NCBI RefSeq assembly: GCF_000282195.1
Contig: NZ_AKJT01000127.1
Coordinates: forward strand, 1-64,000
Source: Pseudomonas sp. GM18
GTDB lineage: Bacteria > Pseudomonadota > Gammaproteobacteria > Pseudomonadales > Pseudomonadaceae
Length of the DNA: 64,000 bases
Direction of reading: 5' to 3'
Shown: piece after piece, positions 48,680 to 57,216 of the stretch
Numbering within the stretch: the stretch's first letter is position 1
Layout of the letters: each line of letters starts with the position of its first letter
Position numbers and translations under genes: made by a program
Notes under the pieces: generated by a model
What the model was told of the DNA's origin: nothing
The model's database searches: none
What the model saw: the letters and a program-made list of their open reading frames with translations, nothing else

Positions 48680-49567
48680 TTAGCCGACGCGCAATGCACG
48701 CAGGTCAATGCGACCGTCCTTGAGCGGTGGGCACCAGTAGTAGCCGCCAGTGATCGGTCGGCTGATGCGGTACAAACCGTCGGTGATGCCGTCTTCCAGA
48801 CCGCTCATGCGCCGCAGTTGGGCTTCGAATGCATCGAGGGAAAAACCGAATGCCAGGAACATCAGCCCGGCGCGATCGCCTTCGATCCACGGCATCGAGC
48901 GACGGACCACGAAGGCTTCAGGTGCGAAGCTTTCCTGGGCGGTGCGTTTGACGTGGGCAGAGATTGGCGCGTCGTCGAGTTCTTCGTTATCGCTCAGGCG
49001 CCGGCCCATGATGTTGTCCTGCTCATGGGACGGCATCGCGTGGAAGCCTTTCAAGTCATGCTGCCATTGCTGGATCGCGGCGAAGCTGCCACCGACCAGC
49101 CCCTCAGCGCCCTCGCCCAGCAGCGCGGCGGCTACAGCGGCTTCGTCGTGAGGGTTTTCGGTGCCGTCTTCGTAACCGGTCAGGTCATTGCCGGTCATGT
49201 GGCGGAAGGTTTCGTTCATCTGCACCAGACGCAGTGCCGGTGCCAGTGCGGCTTCGATCGCGTGGCTGCGATTGAGCAATTCGCCACGGTCAACACCGTG
49301 CAGCCAGCACCAGAGCGCGTGTTGGGTCGACGGGTTGTCGACGCCGACACCGACCAGCGCAGGAAAGGCGCGCAAGCCGTCGATCTGCGTGTGCAGCGCT
49401 TTGACCAGGGACTCGCCGAAACCGACCACCGCCGATTTTCCGTCCACCAGGCGCGTCAGGTTATCCAGCGCTGCCGGCAGTGCCTCGGCGGATTCGAGGG
49501 CGAAGAACATATGACGAGCTTGAGGCGGAACTGGGGTGGCGAGAATGCCCGGCTGGTAGTAACTCAT
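48680..49567 (-). CDS. Dyp-type peroxidase
   Basis: 295 aa, the short bacterial form. It contains the GxxDG-type motif as GYEDGTENP (about residue 150), the downstream VRRSMPW and FLAFGFSLDAFEAQLRRM blocks, and a heme-ligand histidine region toward the C-terminus of the motif half. It uses H2O2 to oxidise dyes or aromatics, in the cytoplasm or an encapsulin; no encapsulin gene is nearby. AAGGAG precedes the ATG at 49567. Confidence 0.93.
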   Translation of the reverse strand: MSYYQPGILATPVPPQARHMFFALESAEALPAALDNLTRLVDGKSAVVGFGESLVKALHTQIDGLRAFPALVGVGVDNPSTQHALWCWLHGVDRGELLNRSHAIEAALAPALRLVQMNETFRHMTGNDLTGYEDGTENPHDEAAVAAALLGEGAEGLVGGSFAAIQQWQHDLKGFHAMPSHEQDNIMGRRLSDNEELDDAPISAHVKRTAQESFAPEAFVVRRSMPWIEGDRAGLMFLAFGFSLDAFEAQLRRMSGLEDGITDGLYRISRPITGGYYWCPPLKDGRIDLRALRVG

Positions 49568-49775
49568 ATGAACTCCTTAAAAAGAGTTGGAGTTTAACCG
49601 GGGGATCGTCAGTTGTGTGCTATCAGGACAAAAGATCAGAACCCGGGAGCGGGTCATGACAATTCGTGTTGCGATCTGGTAAAACGATTCAGCTATGCTG
49701 ATCAGGCCTTGACCTATTAGCGGTACGTAGCGATAACACCTTATCCGCATCACCCAATCCAGACGGGGTAGCGAC

Positions 49776-51401
49776 ATGACCACAGCATCGATCCTTGGCA
49801 ACCTGTTTCCCACCGCCGACAGCATCCCGGAAAAGTACCGCCTCAACGGCCAGACCGAACAGCGCGAATACCTGGTCGACGGTGAACTGAAAACCTGGTC
49901 CGGCCCCCTCGCCCAGGTGCGCAGCCCGGTGTACCTGAGCGGCGCGAATGGCGATGAACAAGTGATCCTCGGCAGCACGCCACTGCTCGATGCCGATACC
50001 GCACTGACCGCGCTCGACGCGGCTGTCCGCGCCTATGATCGGGGCCAGGGCCTGTGGCCGACCATGCGCGTGGCCGAGCGCATTCAGCACGTCGAAACCT
50101 TCCTCGGTCGCATGCGTCAGCAGCGCGATGCGGTGGTCAAGTTGCTGATGTGGGAGATCGGCAAGAACCTCAAGGACTCGGAGAAAGAGTTCGACCGCAC
50201 CTGCGACTACATCGTCGACACCATCAACGCCCTCAAGGAACTCGACCGCCGCTCCAGCCGTTTCGAACTGGAACAGGACACCCTCGGCCAGATCCGTCGC
50301 GTTCCACTGGGCGTGGCGTTGTGCATGGGGCCTTACAACTACCCGCTGAACGAGACCTTCACCACGCTGATTCCGGCGCTGATCATGGGCAACACAGTGG
50401 TGTTCAAGCCGGCCAAGCTTGGGGTGCTGTTGATTCGTCCGCTGCTGGAAGCCTTTCGCGACAGCTTCCCGGCCGGGGTGATCAACGTCATTTACGGCAG
50501 TGGCCGCGAGACCGTCAGTGCGCTGATGGCCAGCGGCAAGATCGATATCTTTGCGTTTATCGGCACCAACAAGGCCGCCAGCGACCTGAAAAAACTCCAC
50601 CCAAGGCCTCACCGCTTGCGCGCGGCACTGGGCCTGGATGCGAAGAACCCCGGCATTGTGTTGCCTGAGGTGGATCTGGACAACGCGGTCAGCGAAGCCG
50701 TCACCGGCTCCCTGTCGTTCAACGGCCAGCGCTGCACCGCGCTGAAAATCCTCTTCGTCCATGAAGACGTGGTCGAAGCGTTCATCGAGAAATTCAACGC
50801 CAAACTCGCCTCACTGAAACCCGGCATGCCGTGGGACAGCGGCGTGGCCCTGACACCGCTACCGGAGGCGAGCAAAGTCGATTATCTGCACTCGCTGGTG
50901 GCAGACGCGGTCAGCAAAGGCGCCGCCGTGGTCAACCCCAACGGCGGTGAAGCCCGCGCGTCGTTCTTCTACCCGGCCGTGTTGTACCCGGTGACACCGC
51001 AGATGCGCGTCTATCAGGAAGAACAGTTCGGCCCGGTCGTGCCGATCGTGCCTTACCGTCATCTGGACACCGTGATCGATTACGTCCTGGAATCCGACTT
51101 CGGCCAGCAACTGAGCATCTTCGGCACCAACCCGGTGGCGGTCGGCAGGCTGGTGGACACCTTCGCCAACCAGGTCGGCCGGATCAACCTCAACGCCCAG
51201 TGCCAGCGCGGCCCGGACACTTACCCGTTCAACGGCCGCAAGAACTCCGCCGAGGGCACGTTGTCGGTGCACGATGCGCTGCGGGTGTTTTCGATCCGGA
51301 CCCTGGTGGCGACCAAGTTCCAGGAAAGCAGCAAAGAGCTCATCAGCGAGATCATCAGCGGCCGGAACTCAAGCTTCCTGACCACCGACTATATCTTCTG
51401 A
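49776..51401 (+). CDS. GapN-like NADP-dependent glyceraldehyde-3-phosphate dehydrogenase (ALDH superfamily)
   Basis: 541 aa aldehyde dehydrogenase fold with cofactor-binding GVALCMGPYNYPLNETF, NTVVFKPAKLGVL and the catalytic cysteine in FNGQRCTALK (about residue 318). It aligns with the 541-aa proteobacterial group annotated as non-phosphorylating GAPDH. The block that normally reads ELGGKN is AALGLDAKN here, so the usual general-base glutamate is missing. The reaction is therefore assigned by family only. The stop lies 12 bases before the next gene. Confidence 0.82.
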   Translation: MTTASILGNLFPTADSIPEKYRLNGQTEQREYLVDGELKTWSGPLAQVRSPVYLSGANGDEQVILGSTPLLDADTALTALDAAVRAYDRGQGLWPTMRVAERIQHVETFLGRMRQQRDAVVKLLMWEIGKNLKDSEKEFDRTCDYIVDTINALKELDRRSSRFELEQDTLGQIRRVPLGVALCMGPYNYPLNETFTTLIPALIMGNTVVFKPAKLGVLLIRPLLEAFRDSFPAGVINVIYGSGRETVSALMASGKIDIFAFIGTNKAASDLKKLHPRPHRLRAALGLDAKNPGIVLPEVDLDNAVSEAVTGSLSFNGQRCTALKILFVHEDVVEAFIEKFNAKLASLKPGMPWDSGVALTPLPEASKVDYLHSLVADAVSKGAAVVNPNGGEARASFFYPAVLYPVTPQMRVYQEEQFGPVVPIVPYRHLDTVIDYVLESDFGQQLSIFGTNPVAVGRLVDTFANQVGRINLNAQCQRGPDTYPFNGRKNSAEGTLSVHDALRVFSIRTLVATKFQESSKELISEIISGRNSSFLTTDYIF

Positions 51402-51412
51402 GGACACCAAAA

Positions 51413-52489
51413 CTGACCATCATCAAAGGCCTTCGACTGCCACCGCTGTTGCGCCGAATACTGCGTCCGTTGCTGGACCCGTACCGGCGCTACCGCCACG
51501 CCAAACTGATCCATGCGGTGCGGGTTTCGTTGGGGTTGCTGGCGACGATTCTGCTGACCACCGGCATCCATCTGCCCCACGGCGAATGGGCGTCGGTGAC
51601 CATGCTGGTGGTGATCGGCGGCTTGCAGCACCACGGTAATATCGGCAAAAAAGCCGCCGAGCGAGCCATCGGTACTTTGATCGGGGCCGGTGTCGGCTTG
51701 TTGCTGGTGGCGCAACAGGCCTGGCTCGGGATGCCGTGGCTGACCTATTTCGCCATGTCGGTGGTGTGCGGATTTTTCTCGTACCACGCCATCGGCAAGG
51801 GTGGTTATACGGCGCTGCTGTCAGCGATCACCGTGTTTATCGTTGCGGGGCACGGTGACAACCCGGTCACCGATGGCCTGTGGCGCGGGGTGGATATTCT
51901 GATCGGCATCGCCCTGGCACTGGCGTTCTCCTTCGCCCTGCCGCTGTATGCGGTGTACTCCTGGCGTTACAACCTGGCCGATGCGTTGCGCGACTGCGCG
52001 GCCATCTACGGCCGTATCATCAACGGCGAGTCCGTCACCGCTGACGAGCACCTGAAGCTCATGAATCGCTTGAACGCCGTCATGGTGCAACTGCGCTCAC
52101 TGATGCCCTCGGTGTCCAAGGAAGTGCGGGTTTCCATGACCGAACTCGATGCAATTCAGCGCAATCTGCGGATGTGCGTCAGCATCCTGGAAATCCTCGG
52201 CAATAGCCGGCCGAATGCCGATGACTCTGAGGCAATGGCCCATCTGCAATCGACATTGAAAACCGAGCACCGACAGATCCGGGTGCAACTGATCGGTATG
52301 GCTCGGGCATTGAAATCGGGCGCTTCACAACGGCTCAGCCGGCCAGCCGAACCGCCATTGGACTCAACGCTCGATATACCGGTCTACAGTCCGCTGGATG
52401 GCTACCGATTGCTGACCCGACAATTGACCGCGAACATCGGCGAGATGCGCCAGCGTCTGGCGAAAACCGCACCGCGCTGGAACATCTGA
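51413..52489 (+). CDS. FUSC-family membrane protein
   Basis: About 358 aa. Repeated hydrophobic helices are visible (VRVSLGLLATILLTTGIHLP, VTMLVVIGGLQH, LIGAGVGLLLVAQQ, GIALALAFSFALPLYAV), with a soluble helical C-terminal part, as in FUSC/aromatic-acid-exporter-like proteins. No ATG, GTG or TTG exists near the beginning of the conserved region. The best start is CTG at 51413, nine bases after GAGGA; an upstream start would overlap gapN deeply. It is likely co-transcribed with gapN. Confidence 0.85.
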   Translation: MTIIKGLRLPPLLRRILRPLLDPYRRYRHAKLIHAVRVSLGLLATILLTTGIHLPHGEWASVTMLVVIGGLQHHGNIGKKAAERAIGTLIGAGVGLLLVAQQAWLGMPWLTYFAMSVVCGFFSYHAIGKGGYTALLSAITVFIVAGHGDNPVTDGLWRGVDILIGIALALAFSFALPLYAVYSWRYNLADALRDCAAIYGRIINGESVTADEHLKLMNRLNAVMVQLRSLMPSVSKEVRVSMTELDAIQRNLRMCVSILEILGNSRPNADDSEAMAHLQSTLKTEHRQIRVQLIGMARALKSGASQRLSRPAEPPLDSTLDIPVYSPLDGYRLLTRQLTANIGEMRQRLAKTAPRWNI

Positions 52490-52497
52490 GAGGCCGT

Positions 52498-53391
52498 TTA
52501 TTGTGTAGCCACCCGCCGAAGCTTCAGGCCCCAACCCTGTTGCATCCCGGCGGCAGCCAGCAGAATCGCGGCGACACCGATCCATTGCAGCGGCTCCAGG
52601 CGATGGCCGAAGGCGAACCAGTCCACGAAAATCGCCGCAATCGGATAGATGAACGACAACGCGCCGGTCAGGGCGGTCGGCAGCTTTTGAATCGCCCCGT
52701 AGAGCAGCACATACATCAAACCGGTATGCACGATGCCCAGCGTCACCAGGCTGGCCCAGGCACTGGGCGCTTGCGGCATCGCCGAGAAGTGCGCAAAAGG
52801 CGCGAGCAACAGCACGCCGGTGCAGACCTGGATCAACGCGATCAGATGCGGTGGCGTGCCGGTCAGCCGTTTGATGATCAACGCGGCAATCGCGTACAGG
52901 AAGGCAGCACCCAAGGCCAGAGCGATCCCCATCAGGTAATCGTTGCCACCCTCGCCTTGCTCGCCATGTGCGCTGACAATCGCCAGCATCCCGAGAAACG
53001 AAATGCCCAGCCAGAACAGTTTTTGCAGGGTGATTTTCTCCCCGAGAAACAGCGCCGCCAACCCCACCAACATGAACGGCTGGACGTTATAAACCGCCGT
53101 GCCGATGGCAATCGAGGCGCGAGAATAGGACGCGAACAACAGCACCCAGTTACCGACAATCGCCACACCACTCAGTACGGCCAACAAGAAAGTGGTGGAC
53201 GTCAAAATGCCAGGACGCAGGAAGCCGAACGCCGCGCAGATCAGCAACAACGTGGCGGCACCGAACACGCAGCGCCAGAACACCACGTCCAGCACCGGTT
53301 GCCCGGACACCAGCACGAACCAGCCAATGGTCCCGGAAATCAGCATGGCGGCGGTCATCTCGAATGAGCCGCGACGTAGTGTTTTGTCCAT
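52498..53391 (-). CDS. EamA-family drug/metabolite exporter
   Basis: About 297 aa with ten hydrophobic segments in two EamA repeats (for example EMTAAMLISGTIGWFVLVSGQPVLDVVFWRCVFGAA and YLMGIALALGAAFLYAIAALIIKRLTG). It probably exports an amino acid or other small metabolite. AGGAGG is six bases before the ATG at 53391; another ATG is one codon upstream. It is divergent from an Lrp/AsnC regulator that probably controls it. Confidence 0.92.
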   Translation of the reverse strand: MDKTLRRGSFEMTAAMLISGTIGWFVLVSGQPVLDVVFWRCVFGAATLLLICAAFGFLRPGILTSTTFLLAVLSGVAIVGNWVLLFASYSRASIAIGTAVYNVQPFMLVGLAALFLGEKITLQKLFWLGISFLGMLAIVSAHGEQGEGGNDYLMGIALALGAAFLYAIAALIIKRLTGTPPHLIALIQVCTGVLLLAPFAHFSAMPQAPSAWASLVTLGIVHTGLMYVLLYGAIQKLPTALTGALSFIYPIAAIFVDWFAFGHRLEPLQWIGVAAILLAAAGMQQGWGLKLRRVATQ

Positions 53392-53526
53392 CATCAACCT
53401 CCTGTGTTTGAGGCCAAAGTATGCCAATCCACCGAGGGGCTTCTCCAGCGCAAAAAGCAGGCTAAACTCGGCATCTGCCTTTTTTATCAAGGCTTATCCA
53501 GCCGATTGCCTAACAGGGGACTCGCC

Positions 53527-53964
53527 ATGACCGACGACATTGACCAAGTGCTGATCAGCGCATTGATGGAAGACTCCCGCCGCTCGCTCAAGGCCCTGGC
53601 ACAGATCAGCGGCCTGTCCTCGCCCAGCGTCGCCGAGCGCCTGCGCCGCCTCGAAGAACGCGGCGTACTCAAGGGCTACACCGTCGAAATCGACCCCAAG
53701 TGCTTCGGCTATCAACTCCAGGCCATCGTCCGCATCCGCCCGTTGCCGGGCCAGTTGCAGGAAGTGGAGCGGCAGATTCAGGCGATCCCCGAATTCACCG
53801 AGTGCGACAAAGTCACCGGTGACGACTGCTTCATCGCCCGCTTGCATGTGCGCTCGATGGAACAACTGGACACCCTCCTCGACCGCCTCAACACCCACGC
53901 CGAAACCAACACCGCCATTGTCAAGAAAACCCCGATCAAGCGCCGGCTGCCACCGATGGCGTGA
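53527..53964 (+). CDS. Lrp/AsnC-family transcriptional regulator
   Basis: 145 aa. It has an N-terminal helix-turn-helix (DIDQVLISALMEDSRRSLKALAQISGLSSPSVAERLRRLEERGVL) and a C-terminal RAM ligand domain (YQLQAIVRIRPLPGQLQEVERQIQAIPEFTECDKVTGDDCFIARLHV). Such regulators sense amino acids. It is divergent from the EamA exporter across 135 bases, suggesting an amino-acid-export pair. The ATG at 53527 begins the domain. Confidence 0.93.
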   Translation: MTDDIDQVLISALMEDSRRSLKALAQISGLSSPSVAERLRRLEERGVLKGYTVEIDPKCFGYQLQAIVRIRPLPGQLQEVERQIQAIPEFTECDKVTGDDCFIARLHVRSMEQLDTLLDRLNTHAETNTAIVKKTPIKRRLPPMA

Positions 53965-54021
53965 GTGCTGTTTTGTTCGCAGAGGCGTAGATTGGTGTTT
54001 TTCCGGCGAAGGATTGGCGGT

Positions 54022-54351
54022 ATGAAAACTCAGGCCATGTTACTGGCGGCGGTGATGCTTGCAGGCTGCGGTACGTTCCAGACAGTGGTGCGTAGTGATG
54101 AAGCAGCGGCAAAGAGCCTCAAGGAACAGAAAACCTACTGCGGTGCGGTTCCACGGATCTATAGCGGCGTGACTTATGACTTTTGCAGCCTACACGGGGC
54201 TCCAGGCCCGGGCATCGATGAGTATAAGTACAACAATGGCACGCCCTTTGTGCTGATCGACGTAGTCATTTCCGGCGCTCTCGACACCCTGCTCCTGCCC
54301 TACACCATTTACCGGCAGCAGGCCGATGGCAGCATTGTCATTACCGAATAA
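54022..54351 (+). CDS. YceK/YidQ-type lipoprotein
   Basis: 109 aa. A lipoprotein signal (MKTQAMLLAAVMLAGC, lipobox LAGC, lipidated Cys16) is followed by PRIYSGVTYDFCSL and FVLIDVVISGALDTLLLPYTIYRQ, the pattern of the YceK/YidQ (DUF1375) family. It is probably an outer- or inner-membrane lipoprotein of unknown function. It follows the AsnC gene but with a gap of 57 bases. Confidence 0.85.
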   Translation: MKTQAMLLAAVMLAGCGTFQTVVRSDEAAAKSLKEQKTYCGAVPRIYSGVTYDFCSLHGAPGPGIDEYKYNNGTPFVLIDVVISGALDTLLLPYTIYRQQADGSIVITE

Positions 54352-54379
54352 CCTTGGGCGCCCCGATTCCCAGACAATA

Positions 54380-54407
54380 AAAAACCCGCCGAAGCGGGTT
54401 TTTTACT
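54380..54407. terminator. Bidirectional terminator
   Basis: AAAAAACCCGC, a short loop, GCGGGTTTTTT: a strong stem with A- and T-tracts between the lipoprotein gene and the convergent Bax-inhibitor gene. Confidence 0.93.
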
Positions 54408-54419
54408 CAAGGCTGGCGA

Positions 54420-55091
54420 TCAATCATCGCGGCCCATGATGCCGAACAGCTGCAGCAAGCTGACGAACAGGTTGTAGATCGATACATACAGGCTGATGGT
54501 CGCCATGATGTAGTTACGCTCGCCGCCGTGAATGATGGCGCTGGTCTGGAACAGAATGCAGACCGAGGAGAACAGCACGAAACCTGCGCTGATCGCCAGT
54601 TGCAGACCGCTGATCTTGAAGAAGAAGCTCGCCAGCGTCGCACCCAGCAGCACGAAGAAACCGGCTGTGATGAAACCGCCCAGGAAGCTCATGTCCTTAC
54701 GGGTGATCAGCACATAAGCCGACAGGCCGCCGAACACCAGCGCGGTCATCGCGAAGGCCGAGCTGACCACTTCCGCGCCGCCCTGCATGCCCAGGTAACG
54801 GTTGAGGATCGGGCCGAGCAGGAAACCCATGAAACCGGTCAGCGCGAACGCAGAAACCAGGCCCCACGCCGAGTCACGGAGTTTGTTGGTGAGGAAGAAA
54901 AGGCCGTAGAAGCCGATCAGCACGACGAAGACGTTCGGGTAACCGACACGCATCTGCTGCGCGACAAACGCCATCACGCCGCTGAATGCGAGGGTGAGGG
55001 CGAGTAGGCCGTAAGTGTTGCGCAGGACGCGGCTAACCTCTAGCTGCTCAGCCTGCACGCTGTTATTAACTGCGTAATCCTGTTCGCGCAT
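54420..55091 (-). CDS. Bax inhibitor-1/YccA-family membrane protein
   Basis: 223 aa with about seven hydrophobic segments (TYGLLALTLAFSGVMAFVAQQM, VVLIGFYGLFFLTNKL, ALTGFMGFLLGPILN, VSSAFAMTALVFGGLSAYVLITRKD, AGFFVLLGATLASFFF, ISAGFVLFSSVCILFQTSAII) and the C-terminal SLYVSIYNLFVSLLQLFGIM of the BI-1 family. In bacteria YccA modulates FtsH. It is monocistronic, upstream of tRNA-Ser on the other strand. Confidence 0.95.
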   Translation of the reverse strand: MREQDYAVNNSVQAEQLEVSRVLRNTYGLLALTLAFSGVMAFVAQQMRVGYPNVFVVLIGFYGLFFLTNKLRDSAWGLVSAFALTGFMGFLLGPILNRYLGMQGGAEVVSSAFAMTALVFGGLSAYVLITRKDMSFLGGFITAGFFVLLGATLASFFFKISGLQLAISAGFVLFSSVCILFQTSAIIHGGERNYIMATISLYVSIYNLFVSLLQLFGIMGRDD

Positions 55092-55168
55092 GGCGACACT
55101 CCTGTTGGTTTGAAACGTTCAGTCGCAAAGATCATAACAGACGCTCTGTAACAAGCCATGCAGAGAGT

Positions 55169-55196
55169 TTGACAGTGTGTTTCATTCAGGTATTAT
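55169..55196 (+). promoter_or_regulatory. Promoter of tRNA-Ser
   Basis: TTGACA (55169-55174) and TATTAT (55191-55196) are separated by 16 bases, followed by a GC-rich discriminator (GGCGCCCGC) typical of stringently controlled tRNA promoters, about 18 bases before the tRNA. Confidence 0.85.
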
Positions 55197-55214
55197 GGCG
55201 CCCGCAACGCAAAC

Positions 55215-55302
55215 GGAGGTGTGGCCGAGTGGTTTAAGGCAACGGTCTTGAAAACCGTCGACTGTAACAGGTCCATGAGTTCGAATCCCATCGCCTCCGC
55301 CA
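55215..55302 (+). tRNA. tRNA-Ser (anticodon TGA)
   Basis: 88 bases including an encoded CCA. The acceptor stem GGAGGTG pairs with CGCCTCC (one G-T). The anticodon loop reads CTTGAAA, giving anticodon TGA for serine UCA codons, and a long variable arm and a GTTCGAATCCC T-arm are present. The sequence immediately downstream is prophage, so this tRNA is probably its attachment site. Confidence 0.96.
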
Positions 55303-55310
55303 TCTTATGT

Positions 55311-55344
55311 ACGACAAAGCCCTGATTATTCAGGGCTTTGTCGT
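55311..55344. terminator. Terminator after tRNA-Ser
   Basis: A 15-bp perfect stem (ACGACAAAGCCCTGA/TCAGGGCTTTGTCGT) with a four-base loop and a short T-run; it begins eight bases after the tRNA. Confidence 0.88.
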
Positions 55345-55380
55345 TTCTGGGGTTTGGCTTTTGGTCCGCTGATTTCGATG

Positions 55381-55414
55381 CGTTACAAAACTATTTGGTA
55401 ACCGTTACAAAACT
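55381..55414. repeat. Direct repeat pair in the tRNA-proximal phage end
   Basis: CGTTACAAAACT occurs at 55381-55392 and again at 55403-55414, a 22-base period. The second copy also forms an inverted repeat with the bases before it (GGTAAC then GTTAC). The arrangement suggests a protein-binding site such as an operator or recombination arm site. Confidence 0.55.
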
Positions 55415-55506
55415 TTCCTGATTTTTCCTCTCCTGGCCTCCTGCCAATCGTAAAAAATCCTTCATAGAACCCGGTACTACGCTGACCTCATAACCGAGGA
55501 TTCGCG

Positions 55507-55716
55507 ATGCCCAATTCAGATCTGCTCCCTTCCCTCCTGTACAAGATCAACGAAAACCAGCTCGCTCTAGAGGCGGCTATCCTGGAGCTCTCAAACTGGG
55601 TTGAGCAACGCGGGTCAGCTGAGGTCGCCGACAACGTGCGCGGCGCTCTGGAAGCAATTGACCGCAATGAAGAGTTCATCAAGATGACTCTAGCGGTACT
55701 GCTGACGCCGGACTGA
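55507..55716 (+). CDS. Small conserved prophage-associated protein
   Basis: 69 aa, helical and acidic: LLYKINENQLALEAAILELSNWVEQRGSAEVADNVRGALEAIDRNEEFIKMTLAVLL. I recall close relatives next to prophages in many Pseudomonas, without a known function. CGAGGA precedes the ATG. It is the first gene after the tRNA. Confidence 0.72.
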   Translation: MPNSDLLPSLLYKINENQLALEAAILELSNWVEQRGSAEVADNVRGALEAIDRNEEFIKMTLAVLLTPD

Positions 55717-55872
55717 GGATAGATCGGCAAAATTAGCCTCTGTCGCCCTCGGAGCCGGACGCGACCGAAGAAAACCGACCAAAATTAAACCTTTCAACTA
55801 AAACACTTGAATTTTACTGAGGCACTGGATATTCTGAGGGCCAGATTCAATAAAACCCGAGGGTTTACTACC

Positions 55873-56247
55873 ATGTCGCTTACAAAATTTGGTTCTGCGG
55901 TCAGGGAATATCGCCGCCAAAGAAATATTACTTTGACGACTATGGCTGCTGCGCTTGGCTCTTCTCCAGCGTTCTTGAGCGCAATGGAAACAGGCCGAAG
56001 CAAGGTGCCTATGGAATGGGCCAGCAAAATCGCGAAGTACTTTTCTACAGCTGGAGCTCCCGTCCAGGAGAGTGAGCTGAAATCGTTGGCGTGCGAAGCT
56101 AACGATAGCGTCTCACTAGAAGGGCTACCACCGCATCACAAGATGCTAATAGCAGGTTTTGCAAATTCTCACTTAAACCAAGAACAGCTTGCCAAGCTCG
56201 GCAAATTGCTGACCGAAATATATGCCGAGGGCAGTAAAGATGATTGA
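55873..56247 (+). CDS. XRE-family regulator
   Basis: 124 aa from the ATG at 55873 (GAGGG upstream); a TTG 22 codons earlier is less likely. A helix-turn-helix of the Cro/C1 type is clear: FGSAVREYRRQRNITLTTMAAALGSSPAFLSAMETGRSKVP. The rest is helical. It overlaps the next gene by eight bases. With its ImmA/IrrE partner it forms the well-known pair in which the protease removes the repressor, as in ICE and phage immunity or toxin-antitoxin-like modules. Confidence 0.85.
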   Translation: MSLTKFGSAVREYRRQRNITLTTMAAALGSSPAFLSAMETGRSKVPMEWASKIAKYFSTAGAPVQESELKSLACEANDSVSLEGLPPHHKMLIAGFANSHLNQEQLAKLGKLLTEIYAEGSKDD

Positions 56248-56734
56248 AGCAAGTGAGGTACCGTATCGCATGCGTGGACATCGCGTTCACCCATTTACTA
56301 CCGACGTAATTGAGAATATTGCTCAACGCGTTTGCCAGATTCTGAAGCTGGGGCGCCGATCATTCACACCCAAGCAAATCGGCTCCACCATTCACACTCT
56401 TGAGCATCATGGCGAAATTCATGTAGACGTGATTAGCAACGATGAATGGCTCGACTATACGAAGGCAACGGTAGACCCACAAGCAGGCATGATCTATATG
56501 CCAGACAAGTTGCATACTGAGTTGATGAGGGGAAAATCAGAGGCAATACGAATTTTTTTGCACGAACTAGGGCATGTGTTTCTCTGCCACAAACCTTTGC
56601 TTCACTTCAGCGAAAACCCTCCTCACGAAACAGAGGACTCTGAATGGCAAGCAGATTATTTTGCTGACGCAGTGATGCAATATTTGCACATCCCCCTGAA
56701 AGAGGAAAAGCAGCTAGAACTGAGGTTTTTCTGA
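56240..56734 (+). CDS. ImmA/IrrE-family metallo-endopeptidase
   Basis: 164 aa. A zinc-protease site HELGH (residues 108-112) lies in IFLHELGHVFLCHKP, followed by the third-ligand region SEWQADYFADAVMQYL (E and D). This is the M78 family. Its start overlaps the XRE gene, so the two are coupled and the regulator is its likely substrate. The base composition is AT-richer than the core genome. Confidence 0.88.
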   Translation: MIEASEVPYRMRGHRVHPFTTDVIENIAQRVCQILKLGRRSFTPKQIGSTIHTLEHHGEIHVDVISNDEWLDYTKATVDPQAGMIYMPDKLHTELMRGKSEAIRIFLHELGHVFLCHKPLLHFSENPPHETEDSEWQADYFADAVMQYLHIPLKEEKQLELRFF

Positions 56735-56922
56735 TCACTCACACTCGCAATGTGAGGACAAAAACATGGAGCATTTGATCTGCCGATAAAGTAATCCGCT
56801 CACTTTACGCTGAGCAATATAGGGAATCAGACACTGCACCTCTTAGCGCGGCGCAGATCATACCCCCCTGTATTAGCTTTGTCCATACCAGCCGAGAGCG
56901 GCAACAATGAGACGAGGTCTGT

Positions 56923-57042
56923 ATGAGTACTTATACCGACGAAAGGGGAACCTTTATCTTGCGCTGGACGCGCCATCTGAAGAATGGCGCGGTTATCAGA
57001 GCAAAAGGTAAACCTTTCAAAATCTACATCAGTAAAGCATAG
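56923..57042 (+). CDS. Possible 39-aa phage-cargo protein
   Basis: 39 residues, basic: MSTYTDERGTFILRWTRHL then KNGAVIRAKGKPFKIYISKA. It has ATG with GAGG upstream (GACGAGGTCTGT). The pattern T.RHxKNGxVIRAKGKPFKI looks like a DNA- or RNA-binding strand, and resembles small phage proteins I have seen. No partner is certain. Confidence 0.5.
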   Translation: MSTYTDERGTFILRWTRHLKNGAVIRAKGKPFKIYISKA

Positions 57043-57216
57043 GCAGATGGGGGTGCAACCCTTAAGCCACTGACTTTGCTGAAGTGAGCACGTGACGGTT
57101 AGCGACGTGCTTGCCTCGTAAATCCATGAATCTGATGTCAACGCTAGCGAAAAGACGATAGCAGAGGCTGGGATACGAGTCTATAACCGCTCGCCGACTT
57201 TATTGGAGTCGACGCC

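Noticed and set aside
56827..57141. 104-codon minus-strand ORF in the prophage cargo
   Set aside because: No ribosome binding site or family pattern, and it overlaps a better supported plus-strand micro-ORF.
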